Source of the DNA: Kribbella voronezhensis
GTDB lineage: Bacteria; Actinomycetota; Actinomycetes; Propionibacteriales; Kribbellaceae
Direction of reading: 5' to 3'
Length of the DNA stretch: 64,000 nt
NCBI RefSeq assembly: GCF_004365175.1
Contig: NZ_SOCE01000001.1
Span: 3,913,403-3,977,402 of the forward strand
The position numbers were made by a program, and so were the translations under genes. The notes under the pieces are model-generated. The model made no database searches. It was not told the origin of the DNA and saw nothing but the letters and a program-made list of their open reading frames with translations. Numbering within the stretch: the stretch's first letter is position 1; each line of letters opens with the position of its first letter. Shown piece after piece: positions 1-7,818 of this stretch.

Positions 1-294
1 GAGCGTGCCGGGGTCGCACGGGGTGGGGACGGGGGCGGGGTCGAGCAGGCTGGTGGGGCCGGGCGGATTGGGTGCCGGGTGATCGCGGTGGCGCCGGGGG
101 TTGTGGATACCGCCATGCAGGGGGAGATCCGGGCCGTGGACGAGCAGGCGTTTCCGGCTGTTGGGCGCTTTCGCGAGCTCAAGGAGTCGGGGGCTCTGGT
201 CAGCCCCGAGGATGCAGCGCGCGGTATCTGGTCGCTGTTCGAGCGGGAGTTGCCGAACGGCTCGGTGCTGGACCTTCGCAAGCTGCCTGACTGA
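1..294 (+). CDS. Short-chain dehydrogenase/reductase, 3' end only
   Basis: The frame is open from the window edge to the TGA at 292-294, so the start lies outside. The readable core 'RVIAVAPGVVDTAMQ' is the segment after the catalytic Tyr-Lys in SDR enzymes, where the PG motif follows beta-strand 6; the later 'SPEDAARGIW' is the usual C-terminal helix. This tail pattern is typical of sepiapterin-reductase-like SDRs that use NAD(P)H. The first 26 codons are unusually Gly-rich and match SDR structure poorly, so a frameshift near the edge is possible. A strong hairpin follows 22 bp after the stop. Confidence 0.7.
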   Translation, partial: ERAGVARGGDGGGVEQAGGAGRIGCRVIAVAPGVVDTAMQGEIRAVDEQAFPAVGRFRELKESGALVSPEDAARGIWSLFERELPNGSVLDLRKLPD

Positions 295-315
295 TCACCT
301 GGCCGGACGCCGAAA

Positions 316-347
316 CGCCCGGGCCCGGCTGGGACCGGGTCCGGGCG
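316..347 (+). terminator. Rho-independent-type hairpin after the SDR gene
   Basis: A 13-bp stem (316-328 with 335-347) contains one G-T wobble and closes a 6-nt loop. It starts 22 bp after the SDR stop. There is no U tract, as is usual for high-GC actinobacterial terminators. Confidence 0.75.
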
Positions 348-546
348 ATCGGGGTGGCTGGGCGCCGGATGCGCCGAGCCGGAGTGCGCTGGAGCCAAAG
401 GACCAGGTCCTGTGGGTAAAAGGTGAAGCGGCACCGGGAAGGAGTGAGGCTTACTTCCCGATGCCGCTTCGATGGTGCTACCGGTTCAATCGCCCCACCG
501 AGGCGACTGGTCTCCGGTGTCCTGCATCACTGACCAGGGAGAGAGG

Positions 547-1131
547 TCAGTTGTTCACGGAGTCCAGCTCGCAGGTCTGCAGCTGGTCGACCGAGTTGCC
601 GGCCTGGTTGAAGCCGAGCAGCCCGGTGATGTCCGAAACCGGCACCTGAGCGCCAACGGCGTTCACCGGAACGTCGTTGTGGCAGACCTGGAACGGGCCG
701 ACCGCGTTGTCGGAGACGGAGATCAGGCCGCCCTCGGCGCGGTACCACTTGTGGGTGTTGTTCTTCGAGTTCATCTCACAGGTCTTCACCGCGGTGGCCG
801 TGTTGCCGGCCTGGTTGAAGCCGATGATCGCGGTGATGTCCTTGACCGGAACCTGGGCACCGACCGCGTTGACCGGGATGAAGTTGTGGCAGGCCTGCAG
901 CGGGCCGATGGAGTTGCCGTCCAGCGCGACGAGCGAGCCGTCGTGGTGCGCGGCGTACCACTTGGTGCCGCCGTGGCCGTAGCCCTTGCTCGCCAGCGAA
1001 GCCGCGTCGGCGAGGCCGGCGTTGTTGGCCGTCGGGTTGTCGAGCATGTTCGCCGACACAACGGTGGCCAGGCCCAGCGTGGCAACGGTCGCCACTGCCG
1101 CTGCAGCGGCGATCTTGCGTGTTACCTGCAT
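547..1131 (-). CDS. Secreted two-repeat protein, chaplin-like
   Basis: 194 residues. An N-terminal signal peptide (basic MQVTRK, Ala/Val-rich core, likely cleavage after VSA at residue 27) directs export. The mature part is two tandem repeats of about 65 residues (57-122 and 128-192), each opening with KWY and carrying the core 'VPVNAVGAQVPV' followed by 'GFNQAGN'. Each repeat has two cysteines with identical spacing (C81/C118 and C150/C187), suggesting one disulfide per repeat. Hydrophobic beta-prone segments with paired cysteines recall chaplins, the amyloid-forming surface proteins of streptomycetes, but it is not a canonical chaplin. ATG at 1129-1131 is preceded by GAAAGGAAA at a good distance. 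Exact function unknown. Confidence 0.85.
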   Translation of the reverse strand: MQVTRKIAAAAAVATVATLGLATVVSANMLDNPTANNAGLADAASLASKGYGHGGTKWYAAHHDGSLVALDGNSIGPLQACHNFIPVNAVGAQVPVKDITAIIGFNQAGNTATAVKTCEMNSKNNTHKWYRAEGGLISVSDNAVGPFQVCHNDVPVNAVGAQVPVSDITGLLGFNQAGNSVDQLQTCELDSVNN

Positions 1132-1608
1132 TATGCGAGGTTTCCTTTCGGGTTTGACGGATTCGTCTTAGTGGTAACGACACCTGGTGGCCGCGGTTAC
1201 ACATTTCTTCGGCAAGTTTTTCGCTACGGCGTGATTCAGGCGGAGACATAGCTGCCCGATGATGAGATCGCTGACTCGGCAACAACGTGCCTCTGACCAG
1301 GCAACTTGCGGTAGTGGACGCGTCAGGCAAGTCGTTGCCATAGGCCCGTAACCGATCGGGAACTTCGTCGTTGTCTGTGCGCGGGTGACGGATGACCCGG
1401 GTGTGGCGAAGGTAATTTCGGCGGTCTCGGTGGTCGCCGAACGGGTATTACCACGGTGCATCGGAATGTCGACGCAATACTGCCGGAGTTTCGCGCCTTG
1501 TTTTTTCGGGGCAAGGCGCCGGCCTGGCAACACGGACCCGCTGCCGCGCGCATCGGCAGCGGTGGGAGACCCGGGCACCCCATGGGAGCCCGGGTTCTTC
1601 CTTTTCCC
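1132..1608. other. Intergenic stretch without a credible gene
   Basis: This 477-bp gap separates two minus-strand genes. It should hold the promoter of the secreted repeat protein, in the locally AT-richer part around 1190-1220. At its far end is the hairpin at 1569-1595. Several open frames cross it on both strands, but none has a start, a Shine-Dalgarno sequence and a protein-like composition together. Confidence 0.6.
1569..1595. terminator. Hairpin downstream of the DMT exporter gene
   Basis: A perfect 8-bp stem ACCCGGGC/GCCCGGGT (1569-1576 with 1588-1595) encloses an 11-nt loop. It begins 13 bp past the minus-strand stop at 1609. The T-rich flank lies on the plus-strand side, so the direction of action is not certain. 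Confidence 0.6.
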
Positions 1609-2607
1609 CTACTTCTGGCTGAGCTCGACCTCGGTGGGAGCTTCAGCTGGTACCTCGGGCGTGGTGCGGCGGCGTTCGGCCGTGACGACCAGGGCGACAC
1701 CGAGGACCACGACGACACCGCCGAGCATGATCTTGGTGGTGACGTGCTCGTCGAGGATCAGCCAGCCGAGGAAGACGGCGACCACCGGGTTCACATAGGC
1801 ATAGGTGCCGACGAGTGAGATCGGGGCGTTCGCGAGCAGGTACGAGTAGGCGCTGTAGGCGAGCAACGACCCGAAGACGATCAGGTAGCCGAGCGCGAGC
1901 CAGCCCGAGGTGTCGATCGCGCCGAGGTGGAGCCGTCCCGGCTCTCCTCTTAGTACGCCGATCAGCACCATCGCCGTGCCGCCGATGGCCATCTCGTAGA
2001 CAGTCGCGACCAGCGGATCCTTCGGGAGTCCGAGACGCGGGGAGAAGCGCGAGCCGACGGCCCAGCTGATCGTGCCGAGGACCAGGATCGCCACGGACCA
2101 CGGCTTCGCGCTGGTGTCGCCGCCGGACAGCGACAGCAGCGCGGCGCCGGCGAAGCCGATCAGTACGCCGAGCCAGGTCAGCGGGCGCGGCCGCTCGCCG
2201 CCCCCGACGCGCAGCAACATCAGCCAGAGCGGGACCGCGGCGACCAACAGGGCGGCGAGGCCGGACGGCACGGTCTGCTCGGCGATCGCGACGGCGCCGT
2301 TGCCGAAGGCAAGTAACAGCAGACCGACCACGGCGGAGCCGGCCAGTTCGCGGGCGCTGACGCGCAGTCGGGTGACACCGGACTTGAGGGCGAGGAACGC
2401 GGACAGCAGTACGGCGGCGAACAGGAAGCGCGCGGACATGCCGAGCATCGGCGGGATGTGCGCGTCGACCACGATCCGGATCGCCAGATAGGTCGAGCCC
2501 CAGACCACGTAGACCACCGCGAGCGCCGACCAGATCATCGCCGCCGACGCGCTCCGGGTCCCGGTCTCGGGCAGTACGGCGGGGGCGGAAGCGGCGGCCA
2601 TCGGCAT
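1609..2607 (-). CDS. DMT-superfamily EamA transporter
   Basis: 332 residues with about ten hydrophobic segments in two homologous halves, as in EamA-domain exporters such as YedA. The first half opens with 'VVYVVWGSTYLAIRIV', the usual EamA signature; the second contains 'PISLVGTYAYVNPVVAVFLG', the equivalent helix pair. It should act in the cytoplasmic membrane as an exporter of metabolites or amino acids; the substrate cannot be read from sequence. ATG at 2607 is used here, but the ATG two codons later (2601) lies at a better distance from GAGAGG. The gene stands alone, between a long upstream gap and a hairpin. Confidence 0.85.
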   Translation of the reverse strand: MPMAAASAPAVLPETGTRSASAAMIWSALAVVYVVWGSTYLAIRIVVDAHIPPMLGMSARFLFAAVLLSAFLALKSGVTRLRVSARELAGSAVVGLLLLAFGNGAVAIAEQTVPSGLAALLVAAVPLWLMLLRVGGGERPRPLTWLGVLIGFAGAALLSLSGGDTSAKPWSVAILVLGTISWAVGSRFSPRLGLPKDPLVATVYEMAIGGTAMVLIGVLRGEPGRLHLGAIDTSGWLALGYLIVFGSLLAYSAYSYLLANAPISLVGTYAYVNPVVAVFLGWLILDEHVTTKIMLGGVVVVLGVALVVTAERRRTTPEVPAEAPTEVELSQK

Positions 2608-3092
2608 CCTCTCGGCGTGTCATGGGTGTAATGCACTGACGATGCTGACACTAATCGGCTGCTGATCGACCCACAAGCGGATATCCGGCCACCGAACCCA
2701 CCAGATCCCCGCCACGAAGCTGCGAAGAGAAGAAAGGAAGACGGATGGGAGAGGGCGGCGAGGGGGCGTGTTGCTGAGGGTGGCGGGCGAGGGACGGGTG
2801 GTGATCGGCTCCGGCAGAAGACCAGTTTTCGGGTGGTCGGGTCGGGGTGAGCACAGGGATCGGTACGAAGCTGTGACGCAACTCGCACGAATGACCGTGG
2901 TGGTGTTACACGTGGGTGATTCGAGCGTGCGGCGGGGTCCTGATAGGACCACTGGTTGGACTGGTGTCTCACCGTAGGACGGCTTTGCGTACCGGCGTAC
3001 AAGTCGGCGTCCAGACAGTTAGCGGATCAGCAACCTCATCGGTACGGTGTCCGGCAAGATGGGCAGTGATACCAGTGAGGAGGTTCACTGCC
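2608..3092. other. Divergent intergenic region between DMT exporter and bkd operon
   Basis: This 485-bp gap must hold the promoters of both the minus-strand exporter and the plus-strand bkd genes. I see no Lrp/AsnC-type regulator gene, which often sits here in other actinomycetes. The open frames crossing it are low-complexity Arg/Pro/Ser translations and look non-coding. No clear -35/-10 pair was identified. Confidence 0.55.
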
Positions 3093-3221
3093 ATGCGGTG
3101 TGCATCAATCCTGGATCCACGCGGTCCTAACCCTCGAAGCCTCACCCGGCTGGATGGGCCGGGACCCGTGCAACGTTGCGGTCGCGGCGATCCCGCGCTC
3201 GAACCCGAGGAGTGCATGTGA
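3093..3221 (+). CDS. Short leader ORF overlapping the bkd E1alpha start
   Basis: 42 codons from ATG at 3093, preceded by a strong GAGGAGG (3077-3083) at 9 nt. The ORF ends ATG-TGA, and that stop (3219-3221) overlaps the GTG start of the next gene (3218-3220), a geometry that allows translational coupling. The predicted peptide is rich in Arg, Pro and Gly and has no run of Leu, Ile or Val, so classic branched-chain amino acid attenuation is not supported. It may be a real leader peptide or only a ribosome-loading site. I do not recognise the peptide. Confidence 0.4.
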   Translation: MRCASILDPRGPNPRSLTRLDGPGPVQRCGRGDPALEPEECM

Positions 3222-4381
3222 GTGAGTCGGTGCCGGGCCTTGCCCCGGAAGTGTTCGCGCCCGTGGAGGCGCCGGTCAGTCCGTCCCAGGCCTCCGAGGA
3301 GGTCGAGTTCGTCCAGCTGCTGACGCCCGAAGGTGAGCGCATCGAGCATCCGGACTACTCGTTCGACCTCGACGACGAGGCGATCAAGGGGTTCTACCGG
3401 GACATGACCCTGGTCCGCCGGATCGACACCGAGGCGACTGCGCTGCAGCGTCAGGGTGAGCTCGGCATCTGGGCCTCGCTGCTCGGCCAGGAGGCCGCGC
3501 AGATCGGCTCCGGCCGCGCCCTGAACAAGAAGGACATGGTCTTCCCGACGTACCGCGAGCACGGTGTCGCCTGGTGCCAGGGGGTCGACCCGCTGAACCT
3601 GCTCGGCCTGTTCCGTGGCGTCGACCAAGGCGCCTGGGACCCGCGGGACAACAACTTCCACCTGTACACGATCGTGATCGGCGCCCAGACGCTGCACGCG
3701 ACGGGGTATGCGATGGGGCAGCAGCGCGACCACGCGGTCGGCGACGCCGACAACGGCGAGGCGACGATCGCGTACTTCGGCGACGGCGCCAGCAGCCAGG
3801 GTGACGTGAACGAGGCCTTCATCTATGCCTCGGTGTTCAACGCGCCGGTCGTCTTCTTCTGCCAGAACAACCAGTGGGCCATCTCGGAGCCGATCGACCG
3901 GCAGACCCGGATCCCGCTGTACCAGCGCGCCGCCGGCTTCGGGTTCCCCGGCGTCCGCGTCGACGGGAACGACGTGCTCGCGACGTACGCCGTCACGCAG
4001 CAGGCACTCAAGCGCGCCCGGGAGGGCAGCGGCCCGACCCTGGTCGAGGCCTACACCTATCGGATGGGGGCGCACACCACCTCCGACGACCCGACGAAGT
4101 ACCGGCTGTCCGAGGACCTGGAGTACTGGAAGCTGAAGGACCCGATCGAGCGGGTGAAGGCGTACCTGGCCCGCTCCGCCGGGGTGGACCACGACTTCTT
4201 CGACGAGATCGAGGCCGAGGCCGACCAGATCGCCGCCAAGCTGCGCGAGGGCTGCCTGTCGATGCCCGACCCGACGCTGACGGACTTCTTCCAGCACGCG
4301 TACGTCGAGCAGACCCCGCAGTTGGTGGAGCAGCAGGCGCAGTACGCCGCCTATGCCGCCTCGTTCGAAGGGGAACACTGA
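3218..4381 (+). CDS. bkdA: Branched-chain 2-oxo acid dehydrogenase E1 alpha
   Basis: 387 residues from GTG 3218, chosen because GAGGAG lies 5 nt upstream. This is the thiamine-diphosphate-binding alpha chain of E1, which decarboxylates branched-chain 2-oxo acids made from Val, Leu and Ile. The ThDP motif starts at 'YFGDGASSQGD' and ends with 'CQNNQWAIS', the GDG...NN pattern; 'YREHGVAWCQG' and 'TYRMGAHTTSDDP' are also typical of this family. It leads an operon with E1beta and E2. No E3 (dihydrolipoyl dehydrogenase) gene follows, so E3 must be encoded elsewhere. A pyruvate dehydrogenase role is less likely but not excluded. Confidence 0.93.
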   Translation: MSESVPGLAPEVFAPVEAPVSPSQASEEVEFVQLLTPEGERIEHPDYSFDLDDEAIKGFYRDMTLVRRIDTEATALQRQGELGIWASLLGQEAAQIGSGRALNKKDMVFPTYREHGVAWCQGVDPLNLLGLFRGVDQGAWDPRDNNFHLYTIVIGAQTLHATGYAMGQQRDHAVGDADNGEATIAYFGDGASSQGDVNEAFIYASVFNAPVVFFCQNNQWAISEPIDRQTRIPLYQRAAGFGFPGVRVDGNDVLATYAVTQQALKRAREGSGPTLVEAYTYRMGAHTTSDDPTKYRLSEDLEYWKLKDPIERVKAYLARSAGVDHDFFDEIEAEADQIAAKLREGCLSMPDPTLTDFFQHAYVEQTPQLVEQQAQYAAYAASFEGEH

Positions 4382-4382
4382 G

Positions 4383-5360
4383 ATGGCGAAGATCAGCCTC
4401 GGCAAGGGCATCAACATGGGCCTGCGGGCCGCCATGGAGAAGGACCCGAAGGTCGTCATCATGGGTGAGGACATCGGCAAGCTCGGCGGCGTCTTCCGGG
4501 TCACCGAAGGTCTGCAGAAGGACTTCGGCGAGGACCGGGTGATCGACACCCCGCTGGCCGAGTCCGGCATCATCGGTACCGCGGTCGGCCTGGCGCTGCG
4601 CGGCTACCGGCCGGTCTGCGAGATCCAGTTCGACGGGTTCGTCTTCCCGGCGTACGACCAGATCATCAACCAGGTCGCCAAGATGCACTACCGGTCGATG
4701 GGCAAGCTGAAGATGCCGATCGTGATCCGGATCCCGTTCGGCGGCGGCATCGGCGCGGTCGAGCACCACTCCGAGTCGCCGGAGACGCTGTTCGCGCATG
4801 TGGCGGGCCTCAAGGTCGTCGCCTGCAGCGATCCGGTCGACGCGTACTGGATGATCCAGCAGGCGATCGCCTCCGACGACCCAGTGGTGTTCTTCGAGCC
4901 GAAGCGCCGGTACCACGAGAAGGCCGAGCTCGACGAGAGCGCCGACCCGGGGTACCCGCTGTACAAGGCGCGGGTGGTTCGCGAGGGCACCGACGCGACG
5001 CTGTTCTGCTACGGCCCGATGGTGAAGACGGCGCTGCAGGCGGCCGAGGCGGCGGTCGAGGACGGCCGCAACCTGGAGGTCGTCGACCTGCGCTCGATCT
5101 CGCCGCTGGACCTGTCGACGATCTTCGAGTCGGTGAAGAAGACCCGGCGCGCGGTCGTCGTGCACGAGGCGCCGTTGTCGCTCGGGCCCGGTTCCGAACT
5201 GGCCGCGCGGGTGACCGAGGAGTGCTTCTACCACCTCGAGGCGCCCGTACTGCGGGTCGCCGGGTACGACACTCCCTATCCGCCGTCGCGGATGGAGGAG
5301 GAGTACCTGCCCGACCTGGACCGGGTGCTCGACGGTGTCGACCGGGTGATGGAGTACTGA
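4383..5360 (+). CDS. bkdB: Branched-chain 2-oxo acid dehydrogenase E1 beta
   Basis: 325 residues, the transketolase-like beta chain that completes the heterotetrameric E1 with the preceding gene. Family features include 'VVIMGEDIGKLGGVF', 'DTPLAESGIIGTAVGLAL' and the 'GAVEHHSESPE' loop. ATG 4383 is one base after the E1alpha stop, with GAAGGGGA upstream; the two products are made in equal amounts by tight coupling. The C-terminal half is the transketolase C domain ('VVDLRSISPLDLSTI', 'VVVHEAP'). Length is normal for the family. Confidence 0.95.
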   Translation: MAKISLGKGINMGLRAAMEKDPKVVIMGEDIGKLGGVFRVTEGLQKDFGEDRVIDTPLAESGIIGTAVGLALRGYRPVCEIQFDGFVFPAYDQIINQVAKMHYRSMGKLKMPIVIRIPFGGGIGAVEHHSESPETLFAHVAGLKVVACSDPVDAYWMIQQAIASDDPVVFFEPKRRYHEKAELDESADPGYPLYKARVVREGTDATLFCYGPMVKTALQAAEAAVEDGRNLEVVDLRSISPLDLSTIFESVKKTRRAVVVHEAPLSLGPGSELAARVTEECFYHLEAPVLRVAGYDTPYPPSRMEEEYLPDLDRVLDGVDRVMEY

Positions 5361-6850
5361 TGGGCATCCAGCAGTTCCGCCTCCCGGATGTGGGAGAAGG
5401 CCTGGTCGAGGCCGAGATCGTCAGCTGGAAGGTCAAGGTCGGCGACACGGTCAAGCTGAACGACACGATCGTCGAGATCGAGACGGCCAAGTCGCTGGTC
5501 GAGTTGCCGGTCCCGTACGCCGGTGTCGTCACCGAACTCCTCGTGCCCGAAGGCGAGACGGTCGACGTCGGCACGCCGATCATCTCCGTGCAGACGGCCG
5601 ACGCGACCCCGGGCGATCTCGCTCCGGCGCCTACTGGCACCGGTGCCGAGGACATGGTCCCGTCGATCCCCGACGGCGACGAGATCGAAGCCGGCAAGAT
5701 CGGCGGCGCCGCTCCCGGCGGACGCACGGCGGTCCTCGTCGGCTACGGCCCGAAGACCACCGAGGCGAAGCGCCGCCCGCGCAAGGGCGGGGCTCCTACG
5801 TCGCCCGACGCTGCTGCTCCTTCGTCGCACGCTGCTGTCAGTGCGGTGGCGCCGCAAGCATCGCCCGCAGGTGCCGCGCCTGGCTCGGCTTCGCCGTCCG
5901 CCGGCGCCGCAGCGCCCTCCGCTGGTGTCGCGCCGGCATCCCCCTCGCCTTCGGTTGCCGAAGGCAACCGTGGATCCGTGCATGTGCTGGCGAAGCCGCC
6001 GGTGCGGAAGTTGGCCAAGGATCTGGGGATCGATCTGGGGGCGGTGACCGCGACCGGGCGGGGTGGGGTGATCACTCGGGCTGATGTCGAGAACCACACG
6101 GCTGCCGCGCAGGCGGACGTAGTACCGGCTGCTGCTCCTGTGGTCAGTGCGCAGGGTGATACCCGGATTCCGATCAAGGGTGTGCAGAAGGTGATGGCAC
6201 AGGCGATGGTGAGCAGTGCGTTCACCGCGCCTCACGTGACCGAGTGGATCACCGTCGACGTCAGCGCCACGATGGAGCTGGTCGACCGGCTCAAGCAGGA
6301 CAAGGCGTTCCGGGATCTTCGGGTCTCGCCGCTGCTGATCCTGGCGAAGGCGGTCACGCTGGCAGCACGCCGTACGCCGATCATCAATGCGGCGTGGGAC
6401 GAGGCTGCCCAGGAGATCGTGCTCAAGGGTTCGGTCAACCTCGGCATCGCCGCGGCCACCCCGCGCGGGCTGATCGTGCCGAACATCAAGGGCGCCGAGT
6501 CGCTCACCCTGCCCGAGCTGTGCGCGGCGCTGAACAACCTGGTCGCCGTGGCCCGTGAGGGCAAGACCCAGCCGGCCGACCAGGCCGGTGGGTCGTTCAC
6601 GATCACCAACGTCGGCGTGTTCGGCGTCGACGCCGGTACGCCGATCATCAACCCGGGTGAGGCCGCGATCCTCGCCTTCGGCGCGGTCCGCAAGCAGCCG
6701 TGGGTGGTGAACGACGAGATCGTGCCCCGCTGGATCACCACGCTGGCGCTGTCCTTCGACCACCGCCTGATCGACGGCGAGAAGGGTTCCACCTTCCTCG
6801 CCGACGTGGCCGGCATCCTCGAGGACCCCGCCCGCGCACTGATGTTCTGA
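5360..6850 (+). CDS. bkdC: Branched-chain 2-oxo acid dehydrogenase E2 (lipoyl acyltransferase)
   Basis: 496 residues; ATG 5360 overlaps the E1beta stop by one base, with GGAG just upstream. Domains in order: one lipoyl domain (about 1-80, lipoylated Lys in 'EIETAKSLVELP'), a long Ala/Pro/Ser linker (about 125-205), the peripheral-subunit-binding domain ('VRKLAKDLGIDLGAV'), and the catalytic acyltransferase domain ending in 'SFDHRLIDGEKG', which carries the active-site His-Asp motif. It moves the acyl group from lipoamide to CoA. The linker DNA (5781-5846) contains two TCCTnCGTC words resembling the dispersed repeat found later in the window. Confidence 0.94.
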   Translation: MGIQQFRLPDVGEGLVEAEIVSWKVKVGDTVKLNDTIVEIETAKSLVELPVPYAGVVTELLVPEGETVDVGTPIISVQTADATPGDLAPAPTGTGAEDMVPSIPDGDEIEAGKIGGAAPGGRTAVLVGYGPKTTEAKRRPRKGGAPTSPDAAAPSSHAAVSAVAPQASPAGAAPGSASPSAGAAAPSAGVAPASPSPSVAEGNRGSVHVLAKPPVRKLAKDLGIDLGAVTATGRGGVITRADVENHTAAAQADVVPAAAPVVSAQGDTRIPIKGVQKVMAQAMVSSAFTAPHVTEWITVDVSATMELVDRLKQDKAFRDLRVSPLLILAKAVTLAARRTPIINAAWDEAAQEIVLKGSVNLGIAAATPRGLIVPNIKGAESLTLPELCAALNNLVAVAREGKTQPADQAGGSFTITNVGVFGVDAGTPIINPGEAAILAFGAVRKQPWVVNDEIVPRWITTLALSFDHRLIDGEKGSTFLADVAGILEDPARALMF

Positions 6851-6868
6851 CGTAGTACTGCGACCACC

Positions 6869-6899
6869 AGCAGCCCCGGACCTGTCGTCCGGGGCTGCT
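6869..6899 (+). terminator. Terminator of the bkd operon
   Basis: A perfect 12-bp stem AGCAGCCCCGGA/TCCGGGGCTGCT (6869-6880 with 6888-6899) with a 7-nt loop begins 18 bp after the E2 stop and is followed by a T/G-rich run. Confidence 0.85.
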
Positions 6900-6962
6900 G
6901 TGGTTGGTCCACCCCTAGGAACTCGGTGGTGGTTGCGCCCCCGCTCGGTGGAGGGTGGTGGG

Positions 6963-7796
6963 GTGACGGTCTTGCTGGCGGTGCTCGGTGCGGCTGTGCT
7001 GCACGCGGCGTGGAACGCGATGGCGCACGGCGTACCGGATCGACTCGGCGGGTTCGCCCTGCTCGGGTTGTCCTCAGGGGTGTGCGCGCTGGTCGCGATC
7101 GCGATCACCGGGCTGCCACCGGCGGAGGCGTGGCCGTACATCCTCGCCTCGGTGGTGCTGCATCTCGTGTACTACGGCGGCCTGGTCATGTCGTACAACC
7201 TCGGTCAGTTCAGCCAGGTCTACCCGTTGGCGCGCGGTACGTCGCCGTGGGTGGTTGCCGTCGTCGCGGTCGTGCTGCTCAACCAGCACCTGGTGCCGCT
7301 GGAGTTGGCCGGCGTACTGCTCATCTCGGCCGGCCTGATCGCACTCGTCTTCATCGGCGGCCGCCCGACCCGGCACCAGTCGCCTGCTTTGCTCGCCGCC
7401 TTCGGCACCGGCCTGCTGATCGCGGCCTACACGGTGGTCGACGGGGTCGCCGTCCGCAAGGTCCCGCTCGCGTCGTACATGGGCTGGACCTTCACCCTCC
7501 AGAACGCCGTCCTCATCCTGTTCGTCCTCTGGCGCCGAGGCCTCGGCTTCCTCCGGGTAGAAAAGCGCTACCTGTACGCCGGCCTCGGCGGTGGCCTCGT
7601 CTCACTCGCCGCCTACAGCCTCGTCCTGTGGGCCCAGACCCGCGGAGCCCTCGCCGCCATCGCAGCCCTCCGCGAAACCAGCATCATCTTCGGCGCCATC
7701 ATCGGCGCCCTCTTCTTCGGCGAACGCTTCGGCCCCAAACGAGCCCTCGCCGCCACCGTCGTAGTAGCCGGCATAACCCTCATCACCCTCGCCTGA
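6963..7796 (+). CDS. EamA-like DMT transporter
   Basis: 277 residues from GTG 6963, with GGAGGG upstream. About ten hydrophobic segments cover almost the whole chain; 'VLHAAWNAMAHG' at the start and 'YPLARGTSPWVVAVVAVVLL' are typical of EamA-like exporters related to the 4-amino-4-deoxy-arabinose and multidrug DMT proteins. Membrane-located; substrate unknown. It is separated from bkd by the terminator and converges on the serine hydrolase gene, leaving only 22 bp between the two stops. It is only distantly similar to the exporter at 1609-2607. Confidence 0.83.
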   Translation: MTVLLAVLGAAVLHAAWNAMAHGVPDRLGGFALLGLSSGVCALVAIAITGLPPAEAWPYILASVVLHLVYYGGLVMSYNLGQFSQVYPLARGTSPWVVAVVAVVLLNQHLVPLELAGVLLISAGLIALVFIGGRPTRHQSPALLAAFGTGLLIAAYTVVDGVAVRKVPLASYMGWTFTLQNAVLILFVLWRRGLGFLRVEKRYLYAGLGGGLVSLAAYSLVLWAQTRGALAAIAALRETSIIFGAIIGALFFGERFGPKRALAATVVVAGITLITLA

Positions 7797-7818
7797 CAAC
7801 AGCCCCGGGCGGAGGTTG

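Noticed and set aside
2969-4573. 500-codon minus-strand frame antisense to bkdA
   Set aside because: Low-complexity composition and perfect coincidence with the conserved E1alpha and E1beta genes on the plus strand.
5781-5846. Possible copy of the twin-hairpin repeat in the bkdC linker
   Set aside because: It has two TCCTnCGTC words but lacks the flanking and central parts; Ala-Pro-Ser codons can produce the words by chance, so it is mentioned but not annotated as a copy.
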